DNA from: Propionibacteriaceae bacterium UBA7704
GTDB lineage: Bacteria > Actinomycetota > Actinomycetes > Propionibacteriales > Propionibacteriaceae
DNA: 64,000 nucleotides
Assembly (NCBI GenBank): GCA_002482525.1
Contig: DLGC01000010.1
Location: 1 to 64,000, forward strand
Reading direction: 5' to 3'
Below are positions 17,060 through 24,590 of this stretch, piece after piece (position 1 is the first letter of the stretch; each line of letters begins with the position of its first letter). The position numbers were made by a program, and so were the translations under genes. Below the pieces are notes generated by a model, which was not told where the DNA came from, ran no database searches, and saw only the letters and a program-made list of their open reading frames with translations.

Positions 17060-18177
17060 TTCTGATCGTCGTCCTTCCTGATGGGCAGCCGGAGGGTGAA
17101 TGTCGATCCCTGCCCGGCCCGGCTCCACACGGTCACTTCGCCGCCATGAGCCACTGCGACGTGCTTCACGATCGATAGCCCCAGCCCGGTTCCACCACTG
17201 GCCCGGCTTCGATCGGCGTCCACTCGGAAGAAGCGCTCGAAGATGCGCTTCTGGTCTTCTTCACTGATACCGATTCCGTTGTCGGAGACCCGGATCGCCA
17301 CCATCTGGTCGGCATCGGTGGCACTGGTGACGGCCACCCGCGCACCCGGCTCGGAGTAGGCGATGGCGTTCTGAACCAGATTGGTGACCGCAGTCTCCAA
17401 CTCCTCAGCATCGCCAACCACCATGAGACCGTACTCAGCCTGCACCGACACACTGATCTGGCCGGCCTCGGCCAACTGCCGACAGCGCGCCACCGCCGAT
17501 TCCAGAACCTGGCTGATCACCACCTCGGTGGCGCTCAACATGGGGTCATCGGATTGCAGCCGCGACAACGCGATGATCTGAGACACCAGTTCGTTGAGGC
17601 GTCCGGTCTCCTTGGCCAGCTTGGCCAAGAACATGTGGACGGCTTCCGGATCGTCAGCAGCACTGTCGGCAGCCTCGGCCAGCAAGCCGATGGCCCCAAT
17701 CGGTGTCTTGAGCTCATGACTGATGTTGGCCACGAAGTCGCGACGGGTCTCACTGAAGCGCAGATCTTCGGAGCGATCCTCCCCGATGATCACCGCAGCA
17801 CCATTGCTCAGCGGGACCGCTCTGATGGCGAGGTGGATCGGTTCGCCGCGGGGCCCGTTCACCCGCATCTCACTTTCGAGCGCCCGCTCCTGGCGGCGGG
17901 CATCGGTGAGCAGGTCGACCACGGCCTGCGGACCCAGCGAGGACCCGCGCGCCATGCCGAGATTCTTGGCGAAATCGGAGGCAGCCAACACATAATCGGC
18001 CTCGGTGACCACGATGACGGCCGCGCGCATGGGTTGCAGAATCTCGCCGAGATGGTGTCGATTCACGATCTGGCCACGGGCTTTCTGCGCGGCCCGTCGA
18101 ACCATGAGCCAGACAGTCAAGGTCCCCAGGCCTGCGCCGAGCACAAACCCAAGCAGGGCCGGTGCATAGGGCGTCAT
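17056..18177 (-). CDS. senX3: Sensor histidine kinase, SenX3/PhoR type
   Basis: A 373-residue membrane kinase. One N-terminal membrane helix lies at about 5-28 and is followed by a PAS-like sensor region (about 45-140). The HisKA dimerisation domain has phosphorylated His154 in NISHELKTP. The ATPase domain has N box LVQNAIAYSEPG, G1 VSDNGIGIS and G2 GGTGLGLSIVKH. In mycobacteria SenX3 senses phosphate through the Pst system and PhoU rather than directly. A TAGACT hexamer lies 6 bases before the ATG (18184-18189), suggesting a leaderless mRNA. It is divergent from phoU across a 200-base regulatory region. Confidence 0.93.
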   Translation of the reverse strand: MTPYAPALLGFVLGAGLGTLTVWLMVRRAAQKARGQIVNRHHLGEILQPMRAAVIVVTEADYVLAASDFAKNLGMARGSSLGPQAVVDLLTDARRQERALESEMRVNGPRGEPIHLAIRAVPLSNGAAVIIGEDRSEDLRFSETRRDFVANISHELKTPIGAIGLLAEAADSAADDPEAVHMFLAKLAKETGRLNELVSQIIALSRLQSDDPMLSATEVVISQVLESAVARCRQLAEAGQISVSVQAEYGLMVVGDAEELETAVTNLVQNAIAYSEPGARVAVTSATDADQMVAIRVSDNGIGISEEDQKRIFERFFRVDADRSRASGGTGLGLSIVKHVAVAHGGEVTVWSRAGQGSTFTLRLPIRKDDDQK

Positions 18178-18183
18178 GGTTGG

Positions 18184-18189
18184 AGTCTA
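18184..18189 (-). promoter_or_regulatory. Candidate -10 box (TAGACT) of senX3
   Basis: On the minus strand TAGACT is followed by CCAACC and then the senX3 ATG. The six-base gap leaves no room for a ribosome site. Confidence 0.5.
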
Positions 18190-18248
18190 TGGGTGCCCAG
18201 CGCCCTAATTCTCCAAGAATTCAGCTTTCCCAAAGGCCTTGGCTGAAC

Positions 18249-18281
18249 TTTCACCGACTGTTCACCTTCCGTTCGGCTAAG
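18249..18281. promoter_or_regulatory. PHO-box-like triple direct repeat between senX3 and phoU
   Basis: TTCACC occurs at 18250-18255 and 18261-18266, and TTCGGC at 18272-18277, all at an exact 11-base period (units like GTTCACCTTCC). This is the architecture of the GTTCACC-type PHO box bound by PhoP of Streptomyces, the RegX3 homologue. On the phoU side a TAGCCT hexamer lies at 18309-18314, which puts the repeats just upstream of the -35 position. The same site could also serve senX3-regX3 autoregulation. Confidence 0.75.
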
Positions 18282-18377
18282 TGCCGATTACCCCGCGCAC
18301 TGGCTACCTAGCCTGAAACGCGTAACAATTACGCCGCCCGTCCGACCTGGGCCGGCCCGACGATCCGAAAGAAGCAG

Positions 18378-19043
18378 ATGCGCGACAACTACCGCGAAAG
18401 CCTGGAGAACGTGGTCACCGAGCTGGTGGAACTGACTGACCTGGTGCAGGTGGCGGTTCGCGATGCCACCAAAGCGCTGCTGGATGCCGACCTGGCGACT
18501 GCGGAGAAGGTGATTTCGGCCGATTCCGAAATCGACGCTCGCCACGACGCCCTCGAGGCCCAGTGCTTCTCGCTGCTGGCCCGTCAAGCTCCGGTCGCCG
18601 GCGAACTGCGCACAGTGGTCGCCGCGCTGCGTATGATCGCCGACCTGGCTCGCATGGGCGATCTCGCTGCCCATGTGGCCAAGATCGCCCGGCTGCGCTA
18701 CCCCGAGCATGCGGTTCCCGAACCACTGGTGGGCAACTTCACCTTGATGGCCCGGGTGGCCGAGGAGATGGTCGGCACCGCCGGTCGCTCACTCAATGAG
18801 CGCAATGCCCACGACGCCGGCAAGCTCGCCGACAGCGACGAAGAGATGGACGAACTGCGCCGCAGCCAGTTCCGGGTGATTCTGGGCGACAGCTGGAGCC
18901 ATTCGGTGGAGGCTGCCGTGGACGTGGCGCTGCTGGGCCGCTACTACGAGCGCATCGCCGATCACGCCGTCATCATGGCCGCCCGCGTCATCTACGTGAT
19001 CACCGGCCTGCTCCCCGAGGGCGAGAACTGGCCGTCCGCCTGA
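18378..19043 (+). CDS. phoU: Phosphate transport system regulatory protein PhoU
   Basis: A 221-residue all-helical protein made of two three-helix PhoU repeats, each with an E/D-x-x-x-D metal-binding pattern (ADSEIDARHDALEAQ in the first half and DSDEEMDELRRSQF in the second). PhoU links the Pst transporter to the histidine kinase and keeps the Pho response off when phosphate is plentiful. The ATG at 18378 follows GAAAGAAG. It lies head to head with senX3 across the PHO-box repeats and ends at a bidirectional terminator. Confidence 0.95.
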   Translation: MRDNYRESLENVVTELVELTDLVQVAVRDATKALLDADLATAEKVISADSEIDARHDALEAQCFSLLARQAPVAGELRTVVAALRMIADLARMGDLAAHVAKIARLRYPEHAVPEPLVGNFTLMARVAEEMVGTAGRSLNERNAHDAGKLADSDEEMDELRRSQFRVILGDSWSHSVEAAVDVALLGRYYERIADHAVIMAARVIYVITGLLPEGENWPSA

Positions 19044-19054
19044 GCTGAAACGCC

Positions 19055-19119
19055 GAGCGCTCCCGATCGGTCATCCGCTCCACCGTGAGGTGGGGCGAGC
19101 GACCGAACCGGGAGCGCTC
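19055..19119. terminator. Bidirectional terminator between phoU and gpmA
   Basis: GAGCGCTCCCGATCGGTC (19055-19072) pairs with GACCGAACCGGGAGCGCTC (19101-19119) with a single bulge. Within the loop CGCTCCACC and GGTGGGGCG pair further. GTGCTTTTCGG follows on the plus strand. It separates two convergent genes. Confidence 0.8.
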
Positions 19120-19131
19120 AGTGCTTTTCGG

Positions 19132-19881
19132 CTACTTCTTGCCCTGGTTCTTGACCGCCTCGATGGCCGCCTTGGCAGCGTCGGGATCGAGGTAGCGGCC
19201 CCCGGGGACGGTGGGACGCAGATCGTCGTCGAGGATGTAGAGCAGCGGGATGCCGGTCGGGATGTTGAGGGCGGCGATATCGGCGTCACTGATGCCGTCC
19301 AGATGCTTGACCAGCGCGCGCAGTGAGTTGCCGTGGGCAACCACCAAGGTGACCTTGCCCAGGCGCAGGTCGGGCACGATCTGGTCGTACCAGTAGGGCA
19401 GCATGCGGTCGACCACGTCGGCCAAGCACTCGGTCAGCGGACGCACCTCCGTGGGCAGATCAGCGTAGCGAGCGTCGTTGAACTGACTGTATTCGTCATC
19501 AGGGTCGATCTCGGGCGGCGGGGTGTCATAGGAACGACGCCACAGCATGAACTGCTCCTCGCCGAAGGCTTCCAAGGTTTGAGCCTTGTTCTTGCCCTGG
19601 AGGGCGCCGTAGTGACGCTCGTTGAGCCGCCAGGAGCGCTTCACCGGGATCCAGTGCCGATCGCAGCCGTCCAGCGCCAGGTAGGCGGTATGGATGGCAC
19701 GTCGCAGCACCGAGGTGTGCACCACATCGGGCAGCAGCCCTTCGGAGGCCAGCAGCTCGGCGCCACGCTTGGCCTCGCCGATGCCCTTCTCATTGATGTC
19801 GACATCCACCCAGCCGGTGAACTGGTTGAGAGCATTCCACTCGCTCTCACCATGTCGAAGCAGAATCAGCGTTGAAGTCAT
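19132..19881 (-). CDS. gpmA: 2,3-bisphosphoglycerate-dependent phosphoglycerate mutase
   Basis: A 249-residue glycolytic enzyme that interconverts 3- and 2-phosphoglycerate through a phosphohistidine. The motif LLRHGESEWN (His10) starts the protein. WRLNERHYGALQGKNK and the second catalytic histidine in VAHGNSLRALVKHL are intact, and the length is that of the dPGM family. The ATG at 19881 is preceded by CGCGTC and a TAGGCT hexamer (19888-19893), suggesting leaderless expression. Confidence 0.96.
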   Translation of the reverse strand: MTSTLILLRHGESEWNALNQFTGWVDVDINEKGIGEAKRGAELLASEGLLPDVVHTSVLRRAIHTAYLALDGCDRHWIPVKRSWRLNERHYGALQGKNKAQTLEAFGEEQFMLWRRSYDTPPPEIDPDDEYSQFNDARYADLPTEVRPLTECLADVVDRMLPYWYDQIVPDLRLGKVTLVVAHGNSLRALVKHLDGISDADIAALNIPTGIPLLYILDDDLRPTVPGGRYLDPDAAKAAIEAVKNQGKK

Positions 19882-19887
19882 GACGCG

Positions 19888-19893
19888 AGCCTA
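19888..19893 (-). promoter_or_regulatory. Candidate -10 box (TAGGCT) of gpmA
   Basis: TAGGCT lies exactly 6 bases before the gpmA ATG on the minus strand, with no purine-rich ribosome site between them. Confidence 0.5.
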
Positions 19894-19947
19894 GCCAGAT
19901 TCGAAACCGGTGATCGCCGAATCCAAGCCACTGAGAGAATGCTCAGT

Positions 19948-20697
19948 GTGAGCGAACGTGCTGTAGCAGTAGTAACCGGAGCGAGTAGTGGGATCGGAGC
20001 CGCCACGGCCCGATCCCTGGCTGAGGCCGGGTTCGAGGTGATCTGCGCTGCTCGACGCTTCGAGCGAGTGCAGGCATTGGCCGACGAGATCGGCGGACGC
20101 GCCGTGGCCTGCGATATCACCGTCCAGGCCGACGTCGATGCCCTCGCCGCGGCGGTAGGCGACGAATTAGCGGTGCTGGTGAACAACGCCGGTGGCGCCT
20201 TCGGCGCAGACCCGGTGGCCGAGGCCGAACCCGAGGACTGGGATCGCATGTACGCCCTCAACGTCTCCGGCACCGAGCGAGTCACCCGCGCCCTGCTACC
20301 GGCCTTGACGGCTGCCCACGGTGCGGTGGTGTTCGTCACCTCAACCGCAGCCGAGGCGGCCTACGAAGGGGGCGGCGGCTACTGCGGCGTGAAGGCCGCA
20401 GAGCGAATGCTGGCTGGAGCACTGCGGCTGGAGTTCTACGACCAGCCGGTGCGGGTCACCGAGATCAGTCCCGGAATGGTGCACACCGACGAGTTCAGCC
20501 TGGTGCGTTTCGCCGGCGACAAGGCGAAAGCCGACGCCGTCTACGCCGGTGTGGCGAACCCGCTACTCGCCGAGGACATCGCCGAGGCCATCACCTGGAT
20601 GGCGACCCGTCCGGAGCATGTGAACATCGACCGGATGGTGATCCGTCCGACCGCCCAGGCGGCCAACCACAAGGTGTACCGGGCCAACCAGCGCTGA
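19948..20697 (+). CDS. Short-chain dehydrogenase/reductase (SDR)
   Basis: A 249-residue classical SDR. The NAD(P)-binding motif TGASSGIG is followed by CAARRFER (basic residues after the second strand, favouring NADP). The NNAGGAFG motif is present, as are the catalytic Ser (VTSTAAE) and the YCGVK motif. The sequence resembles the YdfG/serine-3-dehydrogenase-like group that acts on 3-hydroxy acids, but the substrate is not assured. GTG at 19948 is preferred to the ATG at 19939 because GAGAG (19933-19937) is too close to the ATG. The repeat array begins just downstream. Confidence 0.88.
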   Translation: MSERAVAVVTGASSGIGAATARSLAEAGFEVICAARRFERVQALADEIGGRAVACDITVQADVDALAAAVGDELAVLVNNAGGAFGADPVAEAEPEDWDRMYALNVSGTERVTRALLPALTAAHGAVVFVTSTAAEAAYEGGGGYCGVKAAERMLAGALRLEFYDQPVRVTEISPGMVHTDEFSLVRFAGDKAKADAVYAGVANPLLAEDIAEAITWMATRPEHVNIDRMVIRPTAQAANHKVYRANQR

Positions 20698-20740
20698 TCC
20701 GCACCGTCGTTCTCGACGGGGGTCCCATCGATCAGCCCGC

Positions 20741-21470
20741 GAGGTTTCGAGACGGACGCTACGCGTCCTCCTCAACCAACCGAATAAGGAAGCCGTCCGA
20801 CCGAAGCGCGACCTCCCCCAGCACGGCTGGTTGAGGAGCGAACGAAGAGAGCGTCTCGAAACCACTCCGCACCAGTCCACACACCGGCTTGCGAGGTTTC
20901 GAGACGGACGCTAAGCGTCCTCCTCAACCAACCGGCGAAAAGGAAACCGCCCAACCGAACAGCAAACACCCCCCACTCCGGCTGGTTGAGGAGCGAACGA
21001 AGAGAGCGTCTCGAAACCCCCGAGACAAGTCCACAGACCAGCTTGCGAGGCTTCGAGACGGCCCTGCGGGCCTCCTCAACCAGCCGGGGAAAAAGGGGCG
21101 CGAAGCTTCGAGACAGACGCTGCGCGTCCTCCTCAACCAGCCGGGGAAAAGGGGCACGAGGCTTCGAGACAGACGCTGTGCGTGCGCCTCAACCAGCCGA
21201 GGGAAAGGAAACCATCCGACCGAAGATCGACCTCCCCCACTCCGGCTGGTTGAGGAGCGAACGAAGAGAGCGTCTCGAAACCCCCGAGACAAGTCCACAA
21301 ACAAGCTTGCGAGGTTTCGAGACGGCCCTACGGGCCTCCTCAACCAGCCGGGGGAAAAGGGGCGCGAAGCTTCGAGACGGCCCTGCGGGCCTCCTCAACT
21401 AGCCGGGGGAAAGGGGCGCGAGGCTTCGAGACGGACGCTGCGCGTCCTCCTCGACCAATCGGGGGAGGGA
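20741..21470. repeat. Array of about eleven hairpin-forming repeats in both orientations
   Basis: A roughly 38-base unit, GAGGTTTCGAGACGG, then a short palindrome, then CCTCCTCAACCAGCC, occurs about eight times forward (near 20741, 20888, 21048, 21104, 21158, 21311, 21367, 21420). It occurs about three times reversed (near 20823, 20979, 21243, as GGCTGGTTGAGGAGCG ... CGTCTCGAAAC). The inner palindrome varies in a compensated way: GGACGC-TAC-GCGTCC, GGCCC-TGC-GGGCC, GGCCC-TAC-GGGCC. Spacing alternates between about 55 and 150 bases. No gene is credible here, and the frames across it are translations of the repeat. It fills the whole gap between the SDR gene and the GH15 gene. Confidence 0.85.
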
Positions 21471-21477
21471 GTTCGGG

Positions 21478-23277
21478 TCAGGCAGGAAGGGGCTGGGACT
21501 CGGCGTCGGCGAGGTCGTAGATCGCTCCGACCAGGGCGAGGTGGCTTAGGGCTTGGGGAAAGTTGCCAGCCATGCGGTGATGGGTCGGGTCGTACTCCTC
21601 GGAGATCAGGTCGACATCGTTGAGCAATGCCAACATGCGCTGCAGGTGAGCGTGGGCGTCGTCGAGGCGTCCGGCGAGCGCGTAGGCACTGGCCAGCCAG
21701 AAGCCGCAGGCCACGAAGGGATTCTCATCGCCAGCCACACCGTCGGCGACCGCCTCGGTGCGGTAGCGCAGCACCAGACCATCGCGCAGCAGGTCACGTT
21801 CGATCGCCGCCAAGGTGCCCAGCATGCGCGAGTCATCGCCGGGAAGGAACCCGACGATCGGAATCATCAGCAGGGCCGCATCCACCTCGGTGGTGTCATC
21901 GTGCTGGGTGAAGGTGTTCGCTTCGGCGTTGAAGCCACGTTCAAGCACGGCGCGCTTGATGGTGTCGCGCAGTTCCCGCCAGCGCTCGACCGGTCCATCC
22001 AAGCCGTGTTCCTCAACGGCGCGGACCGCCTGATCGAAAGCCACCCAGGCCATCACCCCGGATTGGGTGTAATGATGCGTCGGCCCGCGGGATTCCCACA
22101 GGCCGCTGTCCGGTTCATCCCACGTGCGGGCCAAATGCTCCAGCAACACCAGTTGCACATTCCAGGAGTCCGGGGATTCGGCGAGTCCGGCATCGCGCGC
22201 CTCCCCCAGAGCCAGCATCACCTCACCGATCACGTCGCCCTGCTGCTGGGTGACCGCGCCGTTGCCGATCCGCACCGGACGCGAATCCGCATAGCCGGGT
22301 AGATGCCCAAGCTCGCGTTCGGGCAGGTCGCGTGCTCCGTCCACGGCGTACATGATCTGGACGTCTTCGGGATCCCCGGCCACGGCGCGCACTAGCCAGT
22401 CGCGCCACAGTCGGCTGGACCCGGCATGCCCCGATCGCAGCAACGCCCGCACCGTCAATGCCGCATCACGCAGCCAGGTGTAGCGGTAGTCCCAGTTGCG
22501 TACGCCGCCGAACTCCTCGGGCAAGCTGGTCGTGGGCGCGGCCACGATGCCGCCCCGGTCACTGTCGGTGAGCTGGCGGAGCACCAGCAGCGATCGCACC
22601 AACTCGGTGCGATACGGGCCGTCATAATCGACCCGCCCGGCCCAATCGGTGAAGAACTCGATGGTGCGCACCAGTTCGCGATCGGCGTCGATGTCGGGCG
22701 GCAGCGGCCGCCAGGACGGTGTCCAGGTCAGCGAGAAGCGCAACTCCTCCCCGGCATCCACAGTGAATCGATCATGATGCGAGTTTCCCATGGCGACCGG
22801 AATTCGCGGGCCTCGCAAGGTGAAACGGTCCGGTCCGGCCACCGCGGCGAGCACCTCCACACCGCTGTCATCACGCCGCCGTGACACCCACGGCACGATC
22901 GCCCCATAGCCCGGACGCACCGTCCACTCGTGGATCAACTCCACCTGGCCGGACACTCCCTCCACCAAACGAATCAGATCGGAGCGTCCGTCACCGAAGG
23001 GCATGAAATCCAGGATCCGCACCGAACCGGTAGCGGTGGTGTGGATCGTCTCCACGACCGTGGTGTCTCCCAAATAGCTCCGGGTCGTGGTGGCCGCAGT
23101 AGCCGGTCCGAGCAGCCAGCGTCCGTGACCGGGCCCTCCCAGCAGCGCTGCCAAACTCGCCGGCGAGTCAAAACGCGGCAGGCACAGCCAGTCGATCGAA
23201 CCGTTGCGGGAGACCAACGCCGCCGTCTCGGTGTCACCGATCAGGGCATAGTCCTCGATCGGCGTGGGGTCGGTCAT
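21478..23277 (-). CDS. GH15 family glycoside hydrolase (trehalase/glucoamylase-like)
   Basis: A 599-residue cytoplasmic enzyme. The N-terminal beta-sandwich domain begins with the typical PIEDYALIGDTETAALV and SIDWLCLPRFDSPA. The (alpha/alpha)6 barrel starts near residue 255 with RNWDYRYTWLRDAALT, the hallmark of the actinobacterial GH15 trehalase group. Members hydrolyse trehalose or alpha-glucans by inversion, and trehalose is the likelier substrate in this order. There is no signal peptide. The ATG at 23277 overlaps the rpiB stop (ATGA), so the two genes are coupled. Confidence 0.9.
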   Translation of the reverse strand: MTDPTPIEDYALIGDTETAALVSRNGSIDWLCLPRFDSPASLAALLGGPGHGRWLLGPATAATTTRSYLGDTTVVETIHTTATGSVRILDFMPFGDGRSDLIRLVEGVSGQVELIHEWTVRPGYGAIVPWVSRRRDDSGVEVLAAVAGPDRFTLRGPRIPVAMGNSHHDRFTVDAGEELRFSLTWTPSWRPLPPDIDADRELVRTIEFFTDWAGRVDYDGPYRTELVRSLLVLRQLTDSDRGGIVAAPTTSLPEEFGGVRNWDYRYTWLRDAALTVRALLRSGHAGSSRLWRDWLVRAVAGDPEDVQIMYAVDGARDLPERELGHLPGYADSRPVRIGNGAVTQQQGDVIGEVMLALGEARDAGLAESPDSWNVQLVLLEHLARTWDEPDSGLWESRGPTHHYTQSGVMAWVAFDQAVRAVEEHGLDGPVERWRELRDTIKRAVLERGFNAEANTFTQHDDTTEVDAALLMIPIVGFLPGDDSRMLGTLAAIERDLLRDGLVLRYRTEAVADGVAGDENPFVACGFWLASAYALAGRLDDAHAHLQRMLALLNDVDLISEEYDPTHHRMAGNFPQALSHLALVGAIYDLADAESQPLPA

Positions 23278-23768
23278 GCACGATCCTCACCAGGAAGCGG
23301 CGGCAGCACACCGTCGTTCTCATAGGCGCTGAGCATCTCGAGCCGACGCCGATGCCGAGCATCTCCGCTGAAAGGTGTGCGGAGGAAGACATCAACGAAA
23401 ACTGCCGCGTCCTCGACCGAGTACACCCGTGCACCCAAGGCGATCACGTCCGCGTCGTTGTGGGCCCGGGCCAACTCGGCAGTCTGCTCCGACCAGACCA
23501 CGGCTGCCCGGACCCCGGGGACGGCATTGGCGGCCAACTGCTCACCGTTTCCGGAGCCTCCGATGACCACGCCCAGGCAGTCGCGACCGTCCGCACGATC
23601 CGCAGCCAGCGCCACCGCAGCACGCAGACAGTAGACCGGATAGTCATCCTCCGGGTCATAGGTCGCCGGCCCGTGGTCGACGACGTCATGGCCCCAACTG
23701 AGCAGATGCTGAACCAGGTACTGCTTCAGTTCGAAACCGGCGTGGTCACTCCCGATGTGGATCCGCAT
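23274..23768 (-). CDS. rpiB: Ribose-5-phosphate isomerase B
   Basis: A 164-residue enzyme that interconverts ribose 5-phosphate and ribulose 5-phosphate. MRIHIGSDHAGFELK and VVIGGSGNGEQLAAN match the mycobacterial RpiB type, in which the cysteine of the E. coli enzyme is replaced and a glutamate in GNGEQ acts as base. The start is ATG 23768. A CAGACT hexamer lies 6 bases upstream (23775-23780), with a short GGAG also present. The overlap with the GH15 gene implies an rpiB-GH15 operon. Confidence 0.93.
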   Translation of the reverse strand: MRIHIGSDHAGFELKQYLVQHLLSWGHDVVDHGPATYDPEDDYPVYCLRAAVALAADRADGRDCLGVVIGGSGNGEQLAANAVPGVRAAVVWSEQTAELARAHNDADVIALGARVYSVEDAAVFVDVFLRTPFSGDARHRRRLEMLSAYENDGVLPPLPGEDRA

Positions 23769-23852
23769 GGCTCCAGTCTGCCCCCGTCGACGGTGACGGT
23801 CAGGAAAACAACGGTGCCGAAATCACGCACTTCAGGAGACGGCCCAGTCTCG

Positions 23853-23893
23853 GCGGGCTTGGGTTCGAGACGCTCACCGCGTTCGCCCCTCAA
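23853..23893. repeat. Single copy of the TTCGAGACG / CCTCAACCAGCC repeat
   Basis: GGGTTCGAGACGCTCACC followed by GCGTTCGCCCCTCAACCAGC is a diverged member of the family at 20741-21470. It is located between the ends or starts of rpiB and the 1.3S gene (intergenic 23769-23942). Confidence 0.6.
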
Positions 23894-23942
23894 CCAGCCG
23901 AGACAGAGCAGCCGAGTCAGTACCCCCAAAGCGTTCGGGAGT

Positions 23943-24308
23943 TCACTCGACCTCGATCAGGCCCTCTCCGGCTTGAACCGCATTTCCCTTCTCGACCAGG
24001 ATGCGGGCGACCTTGCCATCGCGCGGAGCGGTGATCTCGGTCTCCATCTTCATGGCCTCCAGCACCAGCAGCACCGTGCCGGCGGTGATCTCCTGGCCTT
24101 CCTCGACCAGCACCCGGGCCACCGAGCCAGCCAGCGGCGCAGTAACCGCATTCGCCGAGGCGCCACTCACCGAGGCCGTGCTCGGCACCGAGATCGTGCT
24201 CGAGCCTGAACCGCCGATGATGATCGGGCCAAGCTGTGGGGCTTCGGACTCCTCGACCTCCACATCGATGTCGTAAGGGACTCCGTTGACAGTTACCTTC
24301 AGTTTCAT
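23943..24308 (-). CDS. Methylmalonyl-CoA carboxyltransferase 1.3S subunit (biotin carrier)
   Basis: A 121-residue biotin carboxyl carrier. An N-terminal tail (MKLKVTVNGVPYDIDVEVEE) that contacts the other subunits leads into an Ala/Ser/Gly linker and a biotinyl domain with the attachment motif EAMKMET (Lys87). It carries carboxyl groups between the 12S and 5S catalytic sites of transcarboxylase. Its size is within two residues of the Propionibacterium freudenreichii subunit. The ATG follows a very strong GGAAGGAAG. It is last in the 5S-12S-small-1.3S operon. Confidence 0.95.
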   Translation of the reverse strand: MKLKVTVNGVPYDIDVEVEESEAPQLGPIIIGGSGSSTISVPSTASVSGASANAVTAPLAGSVARVLVEEGQEITAGTVLLVLEAMKMETEITAPRDGKVARILVEKGNAVQAGEGLIEVE

Positions 24309-24327
24309 TGGTCTTCCTTCCGCGCCG

Positions 24328-24585
24328 TCAGCGGACGTACAACGGGTGATGGGAAAGCTGGGAGCGCCGAGTGCTCGCCTTCCAGCCGGCCGCAGTGGTG
24401 AAGTGCGGCTGACGCCGCGACGCGCGGTGCCCCAGGTAGGCGGCCACGGCGGCGGCGATCGCCACCATGGTCTCCTCCGGGACGTCTTGGCAGTGGATCT
24501 CGAGACTCTTGATCTTGACCTCAAGCCCCTCGATCCGATCGGTCAGGGAACTGACCAGTTCCAGCAGTTCTTCGTTGGTGGACAT
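24328..24585 (-). CDS. Small protein of the transcarboxylase operon
   Basis: An 85-residue protein lying between the 12S and 1.3S genes. The first half (NEELLELVSSLTDRIEGLE) is a predicted coiled coil. The middle, VPEETMVAIAAAVAAYLGH, is an amphipathic helix like those seen in accessory or linker segments of biotin-dependent decarboxylases, and the tail is basic and aromatic. I do not recognise a defined family. It may help assemble the complex or tether the biotin carrier. The start is ATG 24585. An in-frame GTG at 24594 would overlap the 12S stop (GTGA). Conserved position in the operon argues that it is real. Confidence 0.7.
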   Translation of the reverse strand: MSTNEELLELVSSLTDRIEGLEVKIKSLEIHCQDVPEETMVAIAAAVAAYLGHRASRRQPHFTTAAGWKASTRRSQLSHHPLYVR

Positions 24586-24590
24586 GCCGA

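Noticed and set aside
20741..21470. CRISPR array
   Set aside because: Repeats occur in both orientations, spacing is irregular (about 55 to 150 bases), the repeats are internally variable, the between-repeat sequences are themselves partly repeated, and no cas gene is present.
20889..21623. Protein-coding gene across the repeat array (244-codon frame)
   Set aside because: The frame is a translation of the repeat units (recurring RLVEERTKRASRN-like peptides), has no ribosome site, and runs into the end of the GH15 gene on the other strand.
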